Of a stretch of 64,000 nucleotides of DNA, positions 16,029 through 25,411 are shown one piece after another (within the stretch, counting starts at the first letter, position 1; each line of letters opens with the position of its first letter). Position numbers and translations under genes: made by a program. The notes under the pieces were generated by a model. It was not told where the DNA came from. It searched no databases and was given only the letters and a program-made list of their open reading frames with translations. The stretch is from Paenibacillus sp. FSL R7-0204 (lineage in GTDB: Bacteria; Bacillota; Bacilli; Paenibacillales; Paenibacillaceae), in assembly GCF_038002225.1 (NCBI RefSeq), contig NZ_JBBOCA010000001.1, positions 7,068,001-7,132,000 on the forward strand, given 5' to 3'.

Positions 16029-17276
16029 TTATGAAATTCTAGAAACTGCAAAAGCACCTTCCCACCCAGTGGATAAAGTGTTCGCCGTTGATGATCTAAC
16101 ATATATCTCCAGATAATCTCCCGCAGACAATTCTACACATGCCGATCCCTTTAATTCGTAGGAAAACCCCGAAGTAACATAACAATAATCCAATCTTTGG
16201 TAAAACGACCCATTCGCGTACAAAACCATTTCCGCCGCTGTGCCACCGTTATTAAGTAAAGCAGTTGCATTTATTTGATAAACGCCAGATTGTTTCGCAA
16301 CGAAACGACTCAATCCTGTATCATACTCATTAAGGTGATCATTATTCTCGCTAGGATATTGCGCTTTAGTCCAAGTATTAGCCGCCAAATTTTGGACGCT
16401 GACCCCCGATGTCGCCCGACTAAACGATCTACTAGCTGTTGTATTATCTCCCCATGGGTTAATAACACCATTTCCAAAGGTAGTAACAATCCCCCCCTCG
16501 GTGGCATATGTGAAGGTTATCCCGCTTATGGTCGGATTACCCGAAACATGAATCTTACCGCCAAATGCTGCATAATGAGCAGTATCATTTCCTTGTCCAG
16601 TACAGTCCTGTAACAAAATTTCAGCATTAACGTGCGCGCGTATAGCACTGGCCTTGTTACTGATGTTGCAACTATAGAGAAACGTTTTTCCGTTCTCAAC
16701 AAAGACGCCCATTTGCCTTGGAGATGTATCTGTAACGGTTGAGCAAAATTGAAAAAACGTCTCCATTGAGTTAGTAACGACAATCGGGGCGTCCGTTCCT
16801 GCGTAAGATGTTCTAAATCCACCGAACGCAATTCGGCATGAATTTCGCTGAGAATATAGTCTCCCAGTTACCACGTATGAAGACGATTGAGTCAAGTTGC
16901 TTCCACCACTTATATTCACTACTCCCGCTCCCGAAAGACCACTAATACCGATCCCTTCATTGTACGTTCCCGGCCCGATGAAGATATTGACAGCGTGATT
17001 AACAACCTGCGGAATCATACCGATGGCCCTGCCAATCGTCTTAAACGCCCCGCCTGCCGTATTCGCCAGCCCCGTATTGGTGTCATTGCCGTCTGTACGG
17101 ACATAGTAGGTAATGTCAGCAGATGTGGCCGTGACTACTGGCGTATTAGCTCCAGTACCGTTACCTATGACCAGCTCGCGGGTATCCAAAGCGTAGACCG
17201 GCTCACCTGCCGCAAATGGTCCTGCTGCTGTGATTTGCGCCTTGGTGCCGCGCCGTACTTGTATCTTATTTGCCAT
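16029..17276 (-). CDS. Tail fibre / receptor-binding protein with beta-helix
   Basis: A 415-residue fibre protein. The N-terminal 45 residues (QVRRGTKAQI, AGEPVYALDTRELVIGNG) match the particle-attachment module also found in major tropism determinants. A right-handed beta-helix of pectin-lyase type (about 55-280) starts with YVRTDGNDTNTGL. The last 120 residues look like a C1q/TNF-type jelly roll, a common trimeric receptor-binding tip. It is likely the most distal host-recognition protein. The binding ligand is unknown. Confidence 0.85.
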   Translation of the reverse strand: MANKIQVRRGTKAQITAAGPFAAGEPVYALDTRELVIGNGTGANTPVVTATSADITYYVRTDGNDTNTGLANTAGGAFKTIGRAIGMIPQVVNHAVNIFIGPGTYNEGIGISGLSGAGVVNISGGSNLTQSSSYVVTGRLYSQRNSCRIAFGGFRTSYAGTDAPIVVTNSMETFFQFCSTVTDTSPRQMGVFVENGKTFLYSCNISNKASAIRAHVNAEILLQDCTGQGNDTAHYAAFGGKIHVSGNPTISGITFTYATEGGIVTTFGNGVINPWGDNTTASRSFSRATSGVSVQNLAANTWTKAQYPSENNDHLNEYDTGLSRFVAKQSGVYQINATALLNNGGTAAEMVLYANGSFYQRLDYCYVTSGFSYELKGSACVELSAGDYLEIYVRSSTANTLSTGWEGAFAVSRIS

Positions 17277-17291
17277 GTCGCACCTCCCTGA

Positions 17292-18155
17292 TTAAAATGT
17301 GCCGCCGTCAATGACGGCTGTCTGTGCTGTGATCGCCTGCGCCACCCGCTGCGGAGTCATGTACTTCACTGCACTGGTCCCGGCCTCGGCTTCAGCCTGC
17401 GTAGCCAGCCCGAAGTTCTCCACGCTTCCCAGCCCAACATCACCTTTAGCAAGGGTAACGGCTCCGGTCCGCCCGGCAACGCTTGTAACCGCTGCGGCCG
17501 GCACCAAAAACTCTAGCCAGTTGGCAAGAGTGGAGGCAGGTTCTGCTTGAAGGATGTAGTTTTTGGCCACATCGGACCGAATCGCCACATCCCCGATCTG
17601 AGCATCCAAGGCAAGCATTGCCGCCTGGGATGTAACGGGGAACGGCTGTGTGATGGCCAGCGCAGGCAGGACTCCTGTATCCAGCTTTCCGCCAGATCCT
17701 AATATAGGCACGTTGCCTGCTGCGGTACCGGTATTTTTACTGGCCGCTGTCCCGGCATCCGTGATCTTGGATAAGGTCAGGTTAGGGATATCCGCTGCTG
17801 TCTGCTGTGCTGCACTGAGCACCCGGCCCTTAGCATCAATGGTCAACTTGGTATATGTCCCTGCCGCAACGCCGGTATTAGCCAGCACCACGGTGATAGG
17901 GGCATTGGCGGAGCCGTCAAAGGAGACAGAGCCGGTAGCATCCCCTGTGAGTGAGATTGTACGGGCCGTAGCCAGTTTGGCCGCCGTATCTGCTGCTGCC
18001 GCAGCTGGGTTGAGCAACACGACATTACCTTCGCCATCCCCGCTATAGAGCTTGCCGGTATCCAGCGCTATTGCAAGCTCCCCCGCATCAAGGACTAGCT
18101 GCGGAACCTTAGAAGATAGTCCCCGCTTTATCTGTATCTTTTTAATATCTGCCAT
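17292..18155 (-). CDS. Tail fibre protein
   Basis: A 287-residue fibre protein with the same attachment module at the N-terminus (IQIKRGLSSKVPQLVLDAGE). It continues with phage tail repeats (ATGSVSFDGSANAPITVVL) and a collar segment (SVAGRTGAVTLAKGDVGL). It ends in IDGGTF, nearly the same tail as the fibre protein upstream. Part of the adsorption apparatus. Confidence 0.85.
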   Translation of the reverse strand: MADIKKIQIKRGLSSKVPQLVLDAGELAIALDTGKLYSGDGEGNVVLLNPAAAAADTAAKLATARTISLTGDATGSVSFDGSANAPITVVLANTGVAAGTYTKLTIDAKGRVLSAAQQTAADIPNLTLSKITDAGTAASKNTGTAAGNVPILGSGGKLDTGVLPALAITQPFPVTSQAAMLALDAQIGDVAIRSDVAKNYILQAEPASTLANWLEFLVPAAAVTSVAGRTGAVTLAKGDVGLGSVENFGLATQAEAEAGTSAVKYMTPQRVAQAITAQTAVIDGGTF

Positions 18156-18169
18156 GAATGAACCCCCTT

Positions 18170-18994
18170 TTAATATGTGCCGCCGTCAATGCCTGGCCCA
18201 GACGTTGTACCGTCAAAGGTCCCGCCATCAATCGGCATGTATCCCAAAAAATCCTCTAATGCCGTCACTTTCGTCTTAACATTTGTCAGATCCACTTTAT
18301 CCGCAGCAGCCATCAACCCCGCCGCTGAAGATGTAGCAAGCGCAATCGGATCACTGCCGCCGGGCAAGTGGGACGAGGCGTGTGCCCCTGGAGTGGCCGT
18401 GCCGGTTGCTGTCCAAGTCACCTTTTTAGTGGCGGTATTGACTGAGATTGTGATCCCTGTCCCGCCCTCGAACGTGACAGTGTCTGACTTCGCTGAGGCT
18501 ATAAGGGTGTTAATAACGGCAAAGGCGTTTTGGTTGACTTCTGCCTTTGCCTCGATTTCAGACAGCTTCGTCTTTTCCGCTGCCGTGGTATGCAGGTTAC
18601 CATTATCGACATGTGTCCTTGTAGCCTCCAGGGTTATGGCCGGAGCCGTAAGGGCGCTGGACTTTCCTGTGATCCCCTTAATCAACGTGAACAGACTGGA
18701 GAACAACGCAGTGATGGTCCCGGTCAGGCTGGGCGTCACATTGTCGGTTGCCGTCCGGTTGCCTATTACGCTGTCTGTGGCGCTGTTGGCTGTCCCGGCT
18801 GCGGTTGCTATACCGGACAGCTTCGTCTTTTCCGCTGCTGTGGTATGCAGGTTTCCGTTACCGATATGGCCGTCCATTGTGGCCTTGTTCGTATCAGACT
18901 CGGCAGCCACATTGTTAAATGCAACATTGATATTTTCAAAGTCCTCACTTATCTTTCGATTGCCCGTCACTCCGCCGTATCGGCTGATTGGCAT
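18170..18994 (-). CDS. Tail fibre protein with repeated LHTTAAEKTKLS motif
   Basis: A 274-residue fibre protein from ATG 18994, chosen for AAGGAG nine bases upstream; the longer in-frame start lies inside the preceding gene without a ribosome site. NGNLHTTAAEKTKLS occurs twice, about 88 residues apart, as in many phage fibres. It ends with IDGGTF and IDGGTY in close succession. Its start overlaps the 79-residue gene upstream by about 50 bases. Confidence 0.8.
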   Translation of the reverse strand: MPISRYGGVTGNRKISEDFENINVAFNNVAAESDTNKATMDGHIGNGNLHTTAAEKTKLSGIATAAGTANSATDSVIGNRTATDNVTPSLTGTITALFSSLFTLIKGITGKSSALTAPAITLEATRTHVDNGNLHTTAAEKTKLSEIEAKAEVNQNAFAVINTLIASAKSDTVTFEGGTGITISVNTATKKVTWTATGTATPGAHASSHLPGGSDPIALATSSAAGLMAAADKVDLTNVKTKVTALEDFLGYMPIDGGTFDGTTSGPGIDGGTY

Positions 18995-19184
18995 CAGGTT
19001 CAGCTCCTTTCCGTGCTTTGGCCAGCTCCGCCCTGCGGTCTTCAATGGCTTTGCCTATGCCGAGAAGGATTGCCTCTTCCTGCTCCGGCTGGTAGGCAAT
19101 GACCGCCATCATAACGGCGCAGATCTCCGGCACCGGCTGGAGCGGGTCAAGCACGATACTTAATTCCGGCTTCATTATCGCCAA
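18945..19184 (-). CDS. Small tail-region protein of unknown function
   Basis: A 79-residue protein. The TTG at 19184 is favoured by AAGGAGGT eight bases upstream; an ATG three codons later is the alternative. The first half is hydrophobic-amphipathic (SIVLDPLQPVPEICAVMM) and the C-terminus is charged and hydrophilic. It could be a chaperone for the fibre gene it overlaps, by analogy with other phages, but no family is recognised. Confidence 0.6.
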   Translation of the reverse strand: MAIMKPELSIVLDPLQPVPEICAVMMAVIAYQPEQEEAILLGIGKAIEDRRAELAKARKGAEPDANQPIRRSDGQSKDK

Positions 19185-19207
19185 GGGAATAACCTCCTTC
19201 TCTCCAA

Positions 19208-19233
19208 CACAAAAAGCCCCGCCAGTTTGGCGA
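19208..19233 (-). terminator. Terminator within the tail region
   Basis: GCCCCGCC and GGCGAGAC form an 8-bp stem (two G-U pairs on the minus strand) with a 5-nt loop and a TTTTT tail on the minus strand. It follows the stop at 19254 by 21 bases. Confidence 0.65.
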
Positions 19234-19253
19234 GACTCTGAATGTGGAATCTA

Positions 19254-19775
19254 TTATTTTTGTAGAGCGGCTATCTGGGCGTTCAGATCACTAATTTCAT
19301 TTTTGGATTTATCAATTATCTGCTGCTCCCCTGCAATTTTAGATTCAAGTTGGTCTAACTTTTCTCTATGGGCAATCGCATCATATCCAGGAGCATTTTT
19401 TATCATGTTAATCATCGATTCATACCCATTTATTCCGCCTGTCGCTCTATCAATTTCAGCTTGCAGAACAGTAATTTTGTTATTTAAAGTACTTATTTTT
19501 ACAGAATCCGGCAAAAGATTATCTGCATCTGAGCTGACTGACATAATTATCTTTTTCCCCTCCACACTCAGCGTAGCCCCCGTAGCCGCAGATACAGCGC
19601 GTATAGGTGCATAAGCTGAACCGTTTATAATAACCGCATCAGCAACCTTTGCCCCGCCTTTTTCGATGCTGTAAAGTCCCTCGACCTTTTGTCCAATAAG
19701 GCCGGAAGCGGCGAAGACAGAAACTCCTCCGAACAATAATGCACCTGCGACAAATCCAGATATAAACTTTTTCAA
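19254..19775 (-). CDS. Exported protein with copper-amine-oxidase-N-like domain
   Basis: A 173-residue protein starting at TTG 19775 (AAAGGGG upstream), giving a signal-like start LKKFISGFVAGALLFGG. A domain like that in the phage lysin and in many Paenibacillus wall proteins follows (ADAVIINGSAYAPIRAVSAA). The last 85 residues form a coiled coil. Its place between tail tip and fibre genes suggests a phage gene, but the signal peptide means it would be exported from the host. It may be a lysogenic conversion gene. Confidence 0.7.
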   Translation of the reverse strand: MKKFISGFVAGALLFGGVSVFAASGLIGQKVEGLYSIEKGGAKVADAVIINGSAYAPIRAVSAATGATLSVEGKKIIMSVSSDADNLLPDSVKISTLNNKITVLQAEIDRATGGINGYESMINMIKNAPGYDAIAHREKLDQLESKIAGEQQIIDKSKNEISDLNAQIAALQK

Positions 19776-19839
19776 GGTAACAGCCCCTTTGGAATATGTT
19801 ACCTCTATTATCGTCATAAAGCGGAAAAAGTTTCAATCT

Positions 19840-22023
19840 TTACTTAGGAATGTTAACCTGTGCAAGAAGAGCGCCTCCCGAACTCCAAAGCTTAAGGTTA
19901 CGGGAAGTGGTATCGAATGTCATATTAACAGCCTTGGAATCCAGAATACTTTGCAAGCCGGAAACGCTTGAAATCTGTAGTCCATAAACGTTTATAGCTC
20001 CTGAGAAATCCACGTTCCCCCCGAAAAACACTCTATCATAAAATGATAAAATTTGAAGGGGACCATCAGCATAAACAAAGGAAAATCCATCGTTAGCATA
20101 CATTCCAGCTACCTCAACGCCACTCGAATTCCAGAATCCCACCCCACCGTACTTACCTAGACCATCATTGGCGATAGAAACCCGCCTCGTCCCAGTACTG
20201 TCAAATGATCGTAAACCAGTAGGTGTAACTTCGATTCGTTCGCCGTTTTGCGCTGTACGAATGAGCGCCCCTGTGATGGTCCCGCCACTTATCGAAGACG
20301 CTGTAATTTCCCCGCTGAAAGAGCCGCTTGCGGCTTGTAATGCTCCAGTGAATGTTCCTCCGGCAGCAGACAGGTTACCGCGAAACGTCCCGCCTGCTGC
20401 ATCCAGATTTCCAGTGAAGGACCCGCTGGCAGCCTGCAAAGCCCCTCGGAACGTCCCGCCAGCTGCGCTCAGGTCACCGGAGAATGTACCTCCTGCTGCG
20501 GATAAGTTACCCGTAAAGGTGCCCCCTGCTGCCTGCAAGTCCCCAGCAAATGTACCGGACGCAGCCTGAAGCGCCCCGCGAAACGTACCACCCGCTGCGG
20601 AGAGGTCGCCCGCAAAGGTCCCCGTAGCCGCCGACAGTGAACCGCTGAACACACCGTCTGTAGCCTCCAGCGTCCCGTTAAACTTATACCGGCCAGACAC
20701 TGGGTCAAAATATATCTTGTCTTGGCCACCAGCTCGGAAGGCAAATTTATCAGAGTTGAGAACCACATCACTACCATGGTCCTCCCGCTCGATGTACAGC
20801 CCCGCCTCCCGCGTCACCGTCATGCCGTAATAGTCCCGGCCCTCTTTCAGCGCGGTCTTGTTCAAAGCATTTATCGCAGCGCTGATTGATCCACGCACCG
20901 GGAACTCACTTTGCTGCTCCGAAGTAGACGGGGCCTCTATGGTCATTCGGAGGCCGCCGCCAAAACTGAACACCTGGTGCATGATGAGCGTCTGATATTC
21001 GACAATTCCATTCCACGGAATGTCTGTGCCCTGCCAGGTGCTTACGGTCTCCATCCATGAGCCGCCTTCCAGCCGCTCGAAGCCGATCACATCCCCGTGG
21101 TCAAGCTGAGGGAAGCCCATCCCCTCAATATACACAGGGAGATAGGCGAAGCCGGACAGCGCCGCATGGATGCCGTTAACCATGGCCTGAGTCGCAAAGG
21201 GGTTGACCAGGGATAAGGTATGATTCCCGTCCCCGCTCCCCGCTTCATAACTCAGCTCGTCCTCTGTGTTGTATGTGACCACTACCCGGGTGTAGGTCTT
21301 GACGGGATTCGTCATTTTGACCCGGGTGTAGCTGCTGGCCGTCATTTCAAACACCGGGGTCGCGCCGGTCAGGAACCGCTTGAACTTGATGATGCCCTCT
21401 TTGCCTGCGAACACACTGGCGCTGTTGGCTGAGGCAATATGCCCCATCATCTGCCGGTAAGTGTAACCCGCTGGCCCTACCTGGATCATATGCGCCGGGT
21501 TAATGACCACACTGCTGTCAGAGGTCCACCCAAGCCGCCCCATCATTTCATTCCACACAGCCTGCATACTGGCCGGGAATGTCAGACTGGATACATACAA
21601 CTGATCCGCTTGCCGCAGCTTGTCGTAACACACGAACGTCCACACGCCGTTGACCTTTTCGCGGGTGTCCACGTAAAACTCACCCAGGGGCATCCAGTCC
21701 GTGCTGGTGCCGGTCCAAGACACATTCGTGTCCAACCATGGGTAAGTCGCCTGCAGCCAGGTCAGCGCCGCTACAGACAGGGAGAGCGCCGGAGCAATCC
21801 GGGCATTCGCCGGAATCACATCATTTGTCCGCAGCTTAATGGTCAACTTAGACGGGATCACATTACCAATCTCAAAGCCCTCTGATAGGCTCAGGCTGTT
21901 CTCGATCTGGAAATCTACGATTGTTGACATATCATAGACTTCACTGCCCACCGTAGCCTGAGCAATGAACTGCCGGTCCAGCCGCTTAAGGTAATCCGCA
22001 TATAGCGGTGACAATGGATACAT
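19840..22023 (-). CDS. Tail tip / tail-associated protein with 11-residue repeats
   Basis: A 727-residue structural protein. The first 370 residues resemble the hub-type domain of siphovirus tail-tip proteins (early ADYLKRLDRQF, later YTYRQMMGHIASANS). Residues 453-573 are eleven copies of an 11-residue repeat of the form AAGGTFxGxL, probably a fibrous beta structure. The C-terminal 130 residues form a distinct domain with GKYGGVGFWNSSG. It follows DUF6711 and tape measure genes, the usual place for the Tal/antireceptor protein. Confidence 0.8.
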   Translation of the reverse strand: MYPLSPLYADYLKRLDRQFIAQATVGSEVYDMSTIVDFQIENSLSLSEGFEIGNVIPSKLTIKLRTNDVIPANARIAPALSLSVAALTWLQATYPWLDTNVSWTGTSTDWMPLGEFYVDTREKVNGVWTFVCYDKLRQADQLYVSSLTFPASMQAVWNEMMGRLGWTSDSSVVINPAHMIQVGPAGYTYRQMMGHIASANSASVFAGKEGIIKFKRFLTGATPVFEMTASSYTRVKMTNPVKTYTRVVVTYNTEDELSYEAGSGDGNHTLSLVNPFATQAMVNGIHAALSGFAYLPVYIEGMGFPQLDHGDVIGFERLEGGSWMETVSTWQGTDIPWNGIVEYQTLIMHQVFSFGGGLRMTIEAPSTSEQQSEFPVRGSISAAINALNKTALKEGRDYYGMTVTREAGLYIEREDHGSDVVLNSDKFAFRAGGQDKIYFDPVSGRYKFNGTLEATDGVFSGSLSAATGTFAGDLSAAGGTFRGALQAASGTFAGDLQAAGGTFTGNLSAAGGTFSGDLSAAGGTFRGALQAASGSFTGNLDAAGGTFRGNLSAAGGTFTGALQAASGSFSGEITASSISGGTITGALIRTAQNGERIEVTPTGLRSFDSTGTRRVSIANDGLGKYGGVGFWNSSGVEVAGMYANDGFSFVYADGPLQILSFYDRVFFGGNVDFSGAINVYGLQISSVSGLQSILDSKAVNMTFDTTSRNLKLWSSGGALLAQVNIPK
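20305..20667 (-). repeat. Eleven 33-bp coding repeats in the tail-tip gene
   Basis: The protein pattern [SQ]AA[GS]G[TS]Fx[G][ANDE][LI] recurs eleven times without gaps. Copies alternate between SAAGGTF and QAASGTF types, suggesting duplications of pairs. These are coding repeats, not a CRISPR. Confidence 0.9.
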
Positions 22024-22026
22024 GGC

Positions 22027-22386
22027 CTAATACTCCGTCAGGGTGAGCTTCAGGCCGGACCACAAGATTTCTGCCCCCTTGGATAGCGCCACGGCCGCCG
22101 TCCGGTTGCCCACGTAAAAGAGCTTTGTCACATATATGCCCTCCTGGGGATCTGGATACGTGACGGTAAACGATGCATCCGCCATAGACTTTAGTAGCGC
22201 CGATATCTCCGGCCAGCGCAGAACTCCCCAGGACATGTCTAACTGCCGCTTCACGGCGACTCTATCCCGGTGCAGCAGAGCATCCGCCGTCCGAATGGAG
22301 GAATCCGCATCGTCAATGTCCATGATGCCCGGGCTAAATTTATCCGGGTAGGCTGCAATCTCCGTTCCGTTGATCTTAATTTCCAT
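22027..22386 (-). CDS. DUF6711-like tail protein
   Basis: A 119-residue protein matching the DUF6711 pattern: MEIKINGTEIAAYPDKFSPG, then GIMDIDDADS and DRVAVKRQLDMSW. Proteins of this type lie between tape measure and tail-tip genes in firmicute siphoviruses and probably act as distal tail or adaptor protein. It ends three bases before the tail-tip start, so the genes are tightly coupled. Confidence 0.75.
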   Translation of the reverse strand: MEIKINGTEIAAYPDKFSPGIMDIDDADSSIRTADALLHRDRVAVKRQLDMSWGVLRWPEISALLKSMADASFTVTYPDPQEGIYVTKLFYVGNRTAAVALSKGAEILWSGLKLTLTEY

Positions 22387-22399
22387 GGTATCCTCCCTT

Positions 22400-25300
22400 C
22401 TACATGTTCAGCAGCGTCTGTCCTGCCTGCTGCTGCACGGTGTTGATCGACTTAATAGCCGCCCGGCCTAGCTCCGTCTCATTCAGCTTTATGACGGCCG
22501 TCTGATTGGTATTTTGCAGGGCGGCAAGGATCTGCAGCAGCACGGTCACCATCTGCTGATTGCTGCTATCCAGCATCCCTTGCAGTGTGGACAAGGGGCT
22601 GACAACCTCTGGATCTGCTGCAGCTCCCTTGTTATCCCCGACCATGGCCAGCGTAGGCCCGTAGGCCAAGCCACCTTTTGCCAGGCGCGGGATAGAAGGG
22701 ATGTGAGGCAGCCCAATACTGCCGCCGCCAATTTTTTTCCCGAAGACATCAATCTCTGGAATATTGACGCTGATGCTATTTAAGCCTTCAATAATCTTGT
22801 TTACTGCATCAATAATCAGATTTAGGGGCAGCTTGACGATACCGTACAAAGAGTCAAACACTCCCTTGAATATCATCTTGACGCCATCCCAGGCCTTGGT
22901 CCAATTTCCCGTAAACACGCCCGTAACAAAGGTGATTATTCCGTTTAAGATCGTCATAACGCCCTTTAGGACCGTGCCCATAGATTCAATCACCCGGGTC
23001 ACTACATCCAGGATGATCTTAAAGCCGGTGACAAACGCCGGGGCCAGTACATCAATAATTTTATTGATTAACGGCGATATGAATTTATTGAAGATAGTCG
23101 TCCCTAGCTCGATCAGGTTTAGCACAAACTCTGCCATCTGGACGGCTATGCCCTTGAAGGTGCCTTCCCACAACTCCTTGAGCTTATCGAGGAACGGGAT
23201 GATAATCGGCTTCAGCACATCATCCCAGAGCCGCTGTATTATCTTCTTGATGTTGTCCAGAACCCCGCTGAGGCCGTCCAGTATGCCCTTGCCGTGCTTA
23301 TCCCAGGCATCCTTGATAATCTTCAACGTATCCAGCACAATCTGCTTCACAAGATCAAATACCGGCTTAAATACAGTTTTGTAGATATCATTGATCAGGC
23401 CCACAGCCCACTTGAAGGCGCTGGCCACTTCCTTGATTGCCCATACCACCGTGTCACTAAGGATAGGGACCAGCGTATCCAGCAGCGCCGCACTGATCGG
23501 GATGATAAAGTCATTCAGGACGTAATCCACAAACGGCTTAATACTTTCATCCAGCAGGCTCTGCCACGCTCCCCCGATCTCGGGTATAACATCCAGGAAC
23601 GCATCCCGGATATCCGTCAATGCCGGAAGGAACGTCCCGCTCCAGAGATCTACAATCTCCGCTACGGCGTTTTGTGAAGTCTTAGCAAACTCCAGGACTG
23701 CCCAGGCTAGTGTACCGCTAAACAGAGGCACCAGCGTCTCTGTGAGAGAGGATGAGATAGGAATTGCGAAGCCGTTAAGCATGAAATCCACGAACGGATT
23801 AATTGCCCCAGTCAGTAGCCCATCCAGCGCCCCTGCAATGACCGGCATAGCAATCAAGAAGGCGTTCTTCACCTTATCCAGGTTAGGCAACCATACCGTG
23901 GTCCAGAGCCGCGCCGCTTCATCTGTTGAATATCGGAACGTCTTATCAAACTCAGCAAACGCCCAGGTTATCTGCTTGGCAATCACCGGCGCGAATGACT
24001 TCGTGAAGCCGGTCACCAGCTGCGGGATGAAGTTGCCTAGCGTGTACTTGGCCAGAGGCACCAGCACCTTGTCCTTCAGGTCCTGGAAGGTTGCCCCGAT
24101 GTTCTTCACCGATTTACTGATCGGCACCAACATATCCACGAACGGCTGAAGCGCAGGCCGCATCCCTGCCCAACCAGCAGCGATATAGGACCAAGCTCCT
24201 TTAAAACTGGACTTGATTCCGTCGATTAAATCCGCTACCCGCTGCTTGATCGGGTCCACATTGATTTCTGGAGTACCCAGGTCAAGGTCCCCGAACCCCG
24301 CGCCAAGGCCCGCACCCAAACCCGCAGCAGCTCCACCAGCTCCTGCCGCTGCATCGTCCAGGGAGTCCGCCGTGGACTTGGCCAGCGTGTTGAGCTGGTC
24401 AAACCCGGCCAGGCTCCCCTTAACGTCCTTGCCTGCCTTCTTCGCCTTCTTGCCTGTCTTGTCGGCTGCTGTGCCCATATCTCCCAAAGAGCCACCAGCA
24501 CCCGCAGCAGCGTCACCAACATCGGTGATAGCCCCTGTGGCTGCCGCTGTGCCGCCTCCTACAGCATTACCAAAGATCAGTTCCGTGAAGGCTTTAAAAT
24601 ACGCCGCAGCCACCTGTAGCTTGGCTATGAGCCAGTTAAGCCCCCGCAGCACCGGCGTCAGCACATTGATAAAGCCCGCGCCCATGGTGCCCTGGAAGAT
24701 TCTCCATTGCTCACCCATGATTTTGACCTGGTTGGCCCAGGAATTGCTTGTACGGGCAAAGTCGCCCTGTGCATCCTTAGTAACGGACATTAGGTAGTTA
24801 TACCGCAGCAGCGACTGACTGGCTTGGTCCATTTTCTGATAGGATGTGGTAACCCCTTGAGATAGCGCGTAGGCTTCCATATTTGCAACGGACATGTTAA
24901 TGCCCAGCGCCTTAAGTGGCTCAGTCTCTCCGGTCATACCGGAAAAGACTTTTTGATAAGCTTCATCATTGCCCAGATTGTAAAAGGAGGCCATATCTGC
25001 CGAAAGCTCGGTAAGCTGCTTGGACATTTGCTCCATTTGCAGCCCCGCCAGCCCAGAGGACTTAAGCATAGCCCCCATGGTGGATGCGTATTTCTTCCCG
25101 GACAGCTCAGACAGCCCGAAATCATTTATCAAGCCCTTGGACCAGTTATTGATATCCTGCGACATAGACTTGAACGTCACATCGACAACGTTCTGGACCT
25201 CCTGCAGATCGGATGCCAGGTTAATAGCCTCTTTACCAAATGCCACAAGCCCACCCACAGCAAAGGCCCCAGCGATTACCCCGCCGAGACCCTTAAACGC

Positions 25301-25411
25301 ACCGCCTACTAAACCGTTTGCCATACCCGCAATGCCGTTGAGTTGGCGCTGGAATGGCCTGGAGTTAAGCTCTAGGTCTAAATCAACCCGCCCTGCACTG
25401 CTTCCTGCCAT
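22400..25411 (-). CDS. Tail tape measure protein
   Basis: A 1003-residue tape measure protein that sets tail length and is released at DNA entry. A Gly/Ala-rich hydrophobic segment (about 32-57) is followed by a phage-tail core domain (about 60-270). A long region rich in Trp-, Ile- and Lys-containing amphipathic repeats comes next (WDKHGKGILDGL, TKAWDGVKMIFKG). The length is typical of a tail about 150 nm long by the usual rule. It starts one base after the chaperone frame stop. Confidence 0.9.
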   Translation of the reverse strand: MAGSSAGRVDLDLELNSRPFQRQLNGIAGMANGLVGGAFKGLGGVIAGAFAVGGLVAFGKEAINLASDLQEVQNVVDVTFKSMSQDINNWSKGLINDFGLSELSGKKYASTMGAMLKSSGLAGLQMEQMSKQLTELSADMASFYNLGNDEAYQKVFSGMTGETEPLKALGINMSVANMEAYALSQGVTTSYQKMDQASQSLLRYNYLMSVTKDAQGDFARTSNSWANQVKIMGEQWRIFQGTMGAGFINVLTPVLRGLNWLIAKLQVAAAYFKAFTELIFGNAVGGGTAAATGAITDVGDAAAGAGGSLGDMGTAADKTGKKAKKAGKDVKGSLAGFDQLNTLAKSTADSLDDAAAGAGGAAAGLGAGLGAGFGDLDLGTPEINVDPIKQRVADLIDGIKSSFKGAWSYIAAGWAGMRPALQPFVDMLVPISKSVKNIGATFQDLKDKVLVPLAKYTLGNFIPQLVTGFTKSFAPVIAKQITWAFAEFDKTFRYSTDEAARLWTTVWLPNLDKVKNAFLIAMPVIAGALDGLLTGAINPFVDFMLNGFAIPISSSLTETLVPLFSGTLAWAVLEFAKTSQNAVAEIVDLWSGTFLPALTDIRDAFLDVIPEIGGAWQSLLDESIKPFVDYVLNDFIIPISAALLDTLVPILSDTVVWAIKEVASAFKWAVGLINDIYKTVFKPVFDLVKQIVLDTLKIIKDAWDKHGKGILDGLSGVLDNIKKIIQRLWDDVLKPIIIPFLDKLKELWEGTFKGIAVQMAEFVLNLIELGTTIFNKFISPLINKIIDVLAPAFVTGFKIILDVVTRVIESMGTVLKGVMTILNGIITFVTGVFTGNWTKAWDGVKMIFKGVFDSLYGIVKLPLNLIIDAVNKIIEGLNSISVNIPEIDVFGKKIGGGSIGLPHIPSIPRLAKGGLAYGPTLAMVGDNKGAAADPEVVSPLSTLQGMLDSSNQQMVTVLLQILAALQNTNQTAVIKLNETELGRAAIKSINTVQQQAGQTLLNM

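Noticed and set aside
15531..17276. Defective PBSX-like element instead of a full phage
   Set aside because: XkdW/XkdX relatives occur, but there is no sheath, and integrase, immunity, replication and packaging genes are all present and intact.
18177..19163. Plus-strand open frame of 328 codons across tail fibre genes
   Set aside because: It is opposite repetitive, Ala/Thr-rich fibre coding sequence, which gives long antisense frames by composition.
20305..20667. Regularly spaced 33-bp repeats that could suggest a CRISPR array
   Set aside because: The repeats are contiguous, in frame and encode an 11-residue protein repeat. There are no unique spacers and no cas genes.
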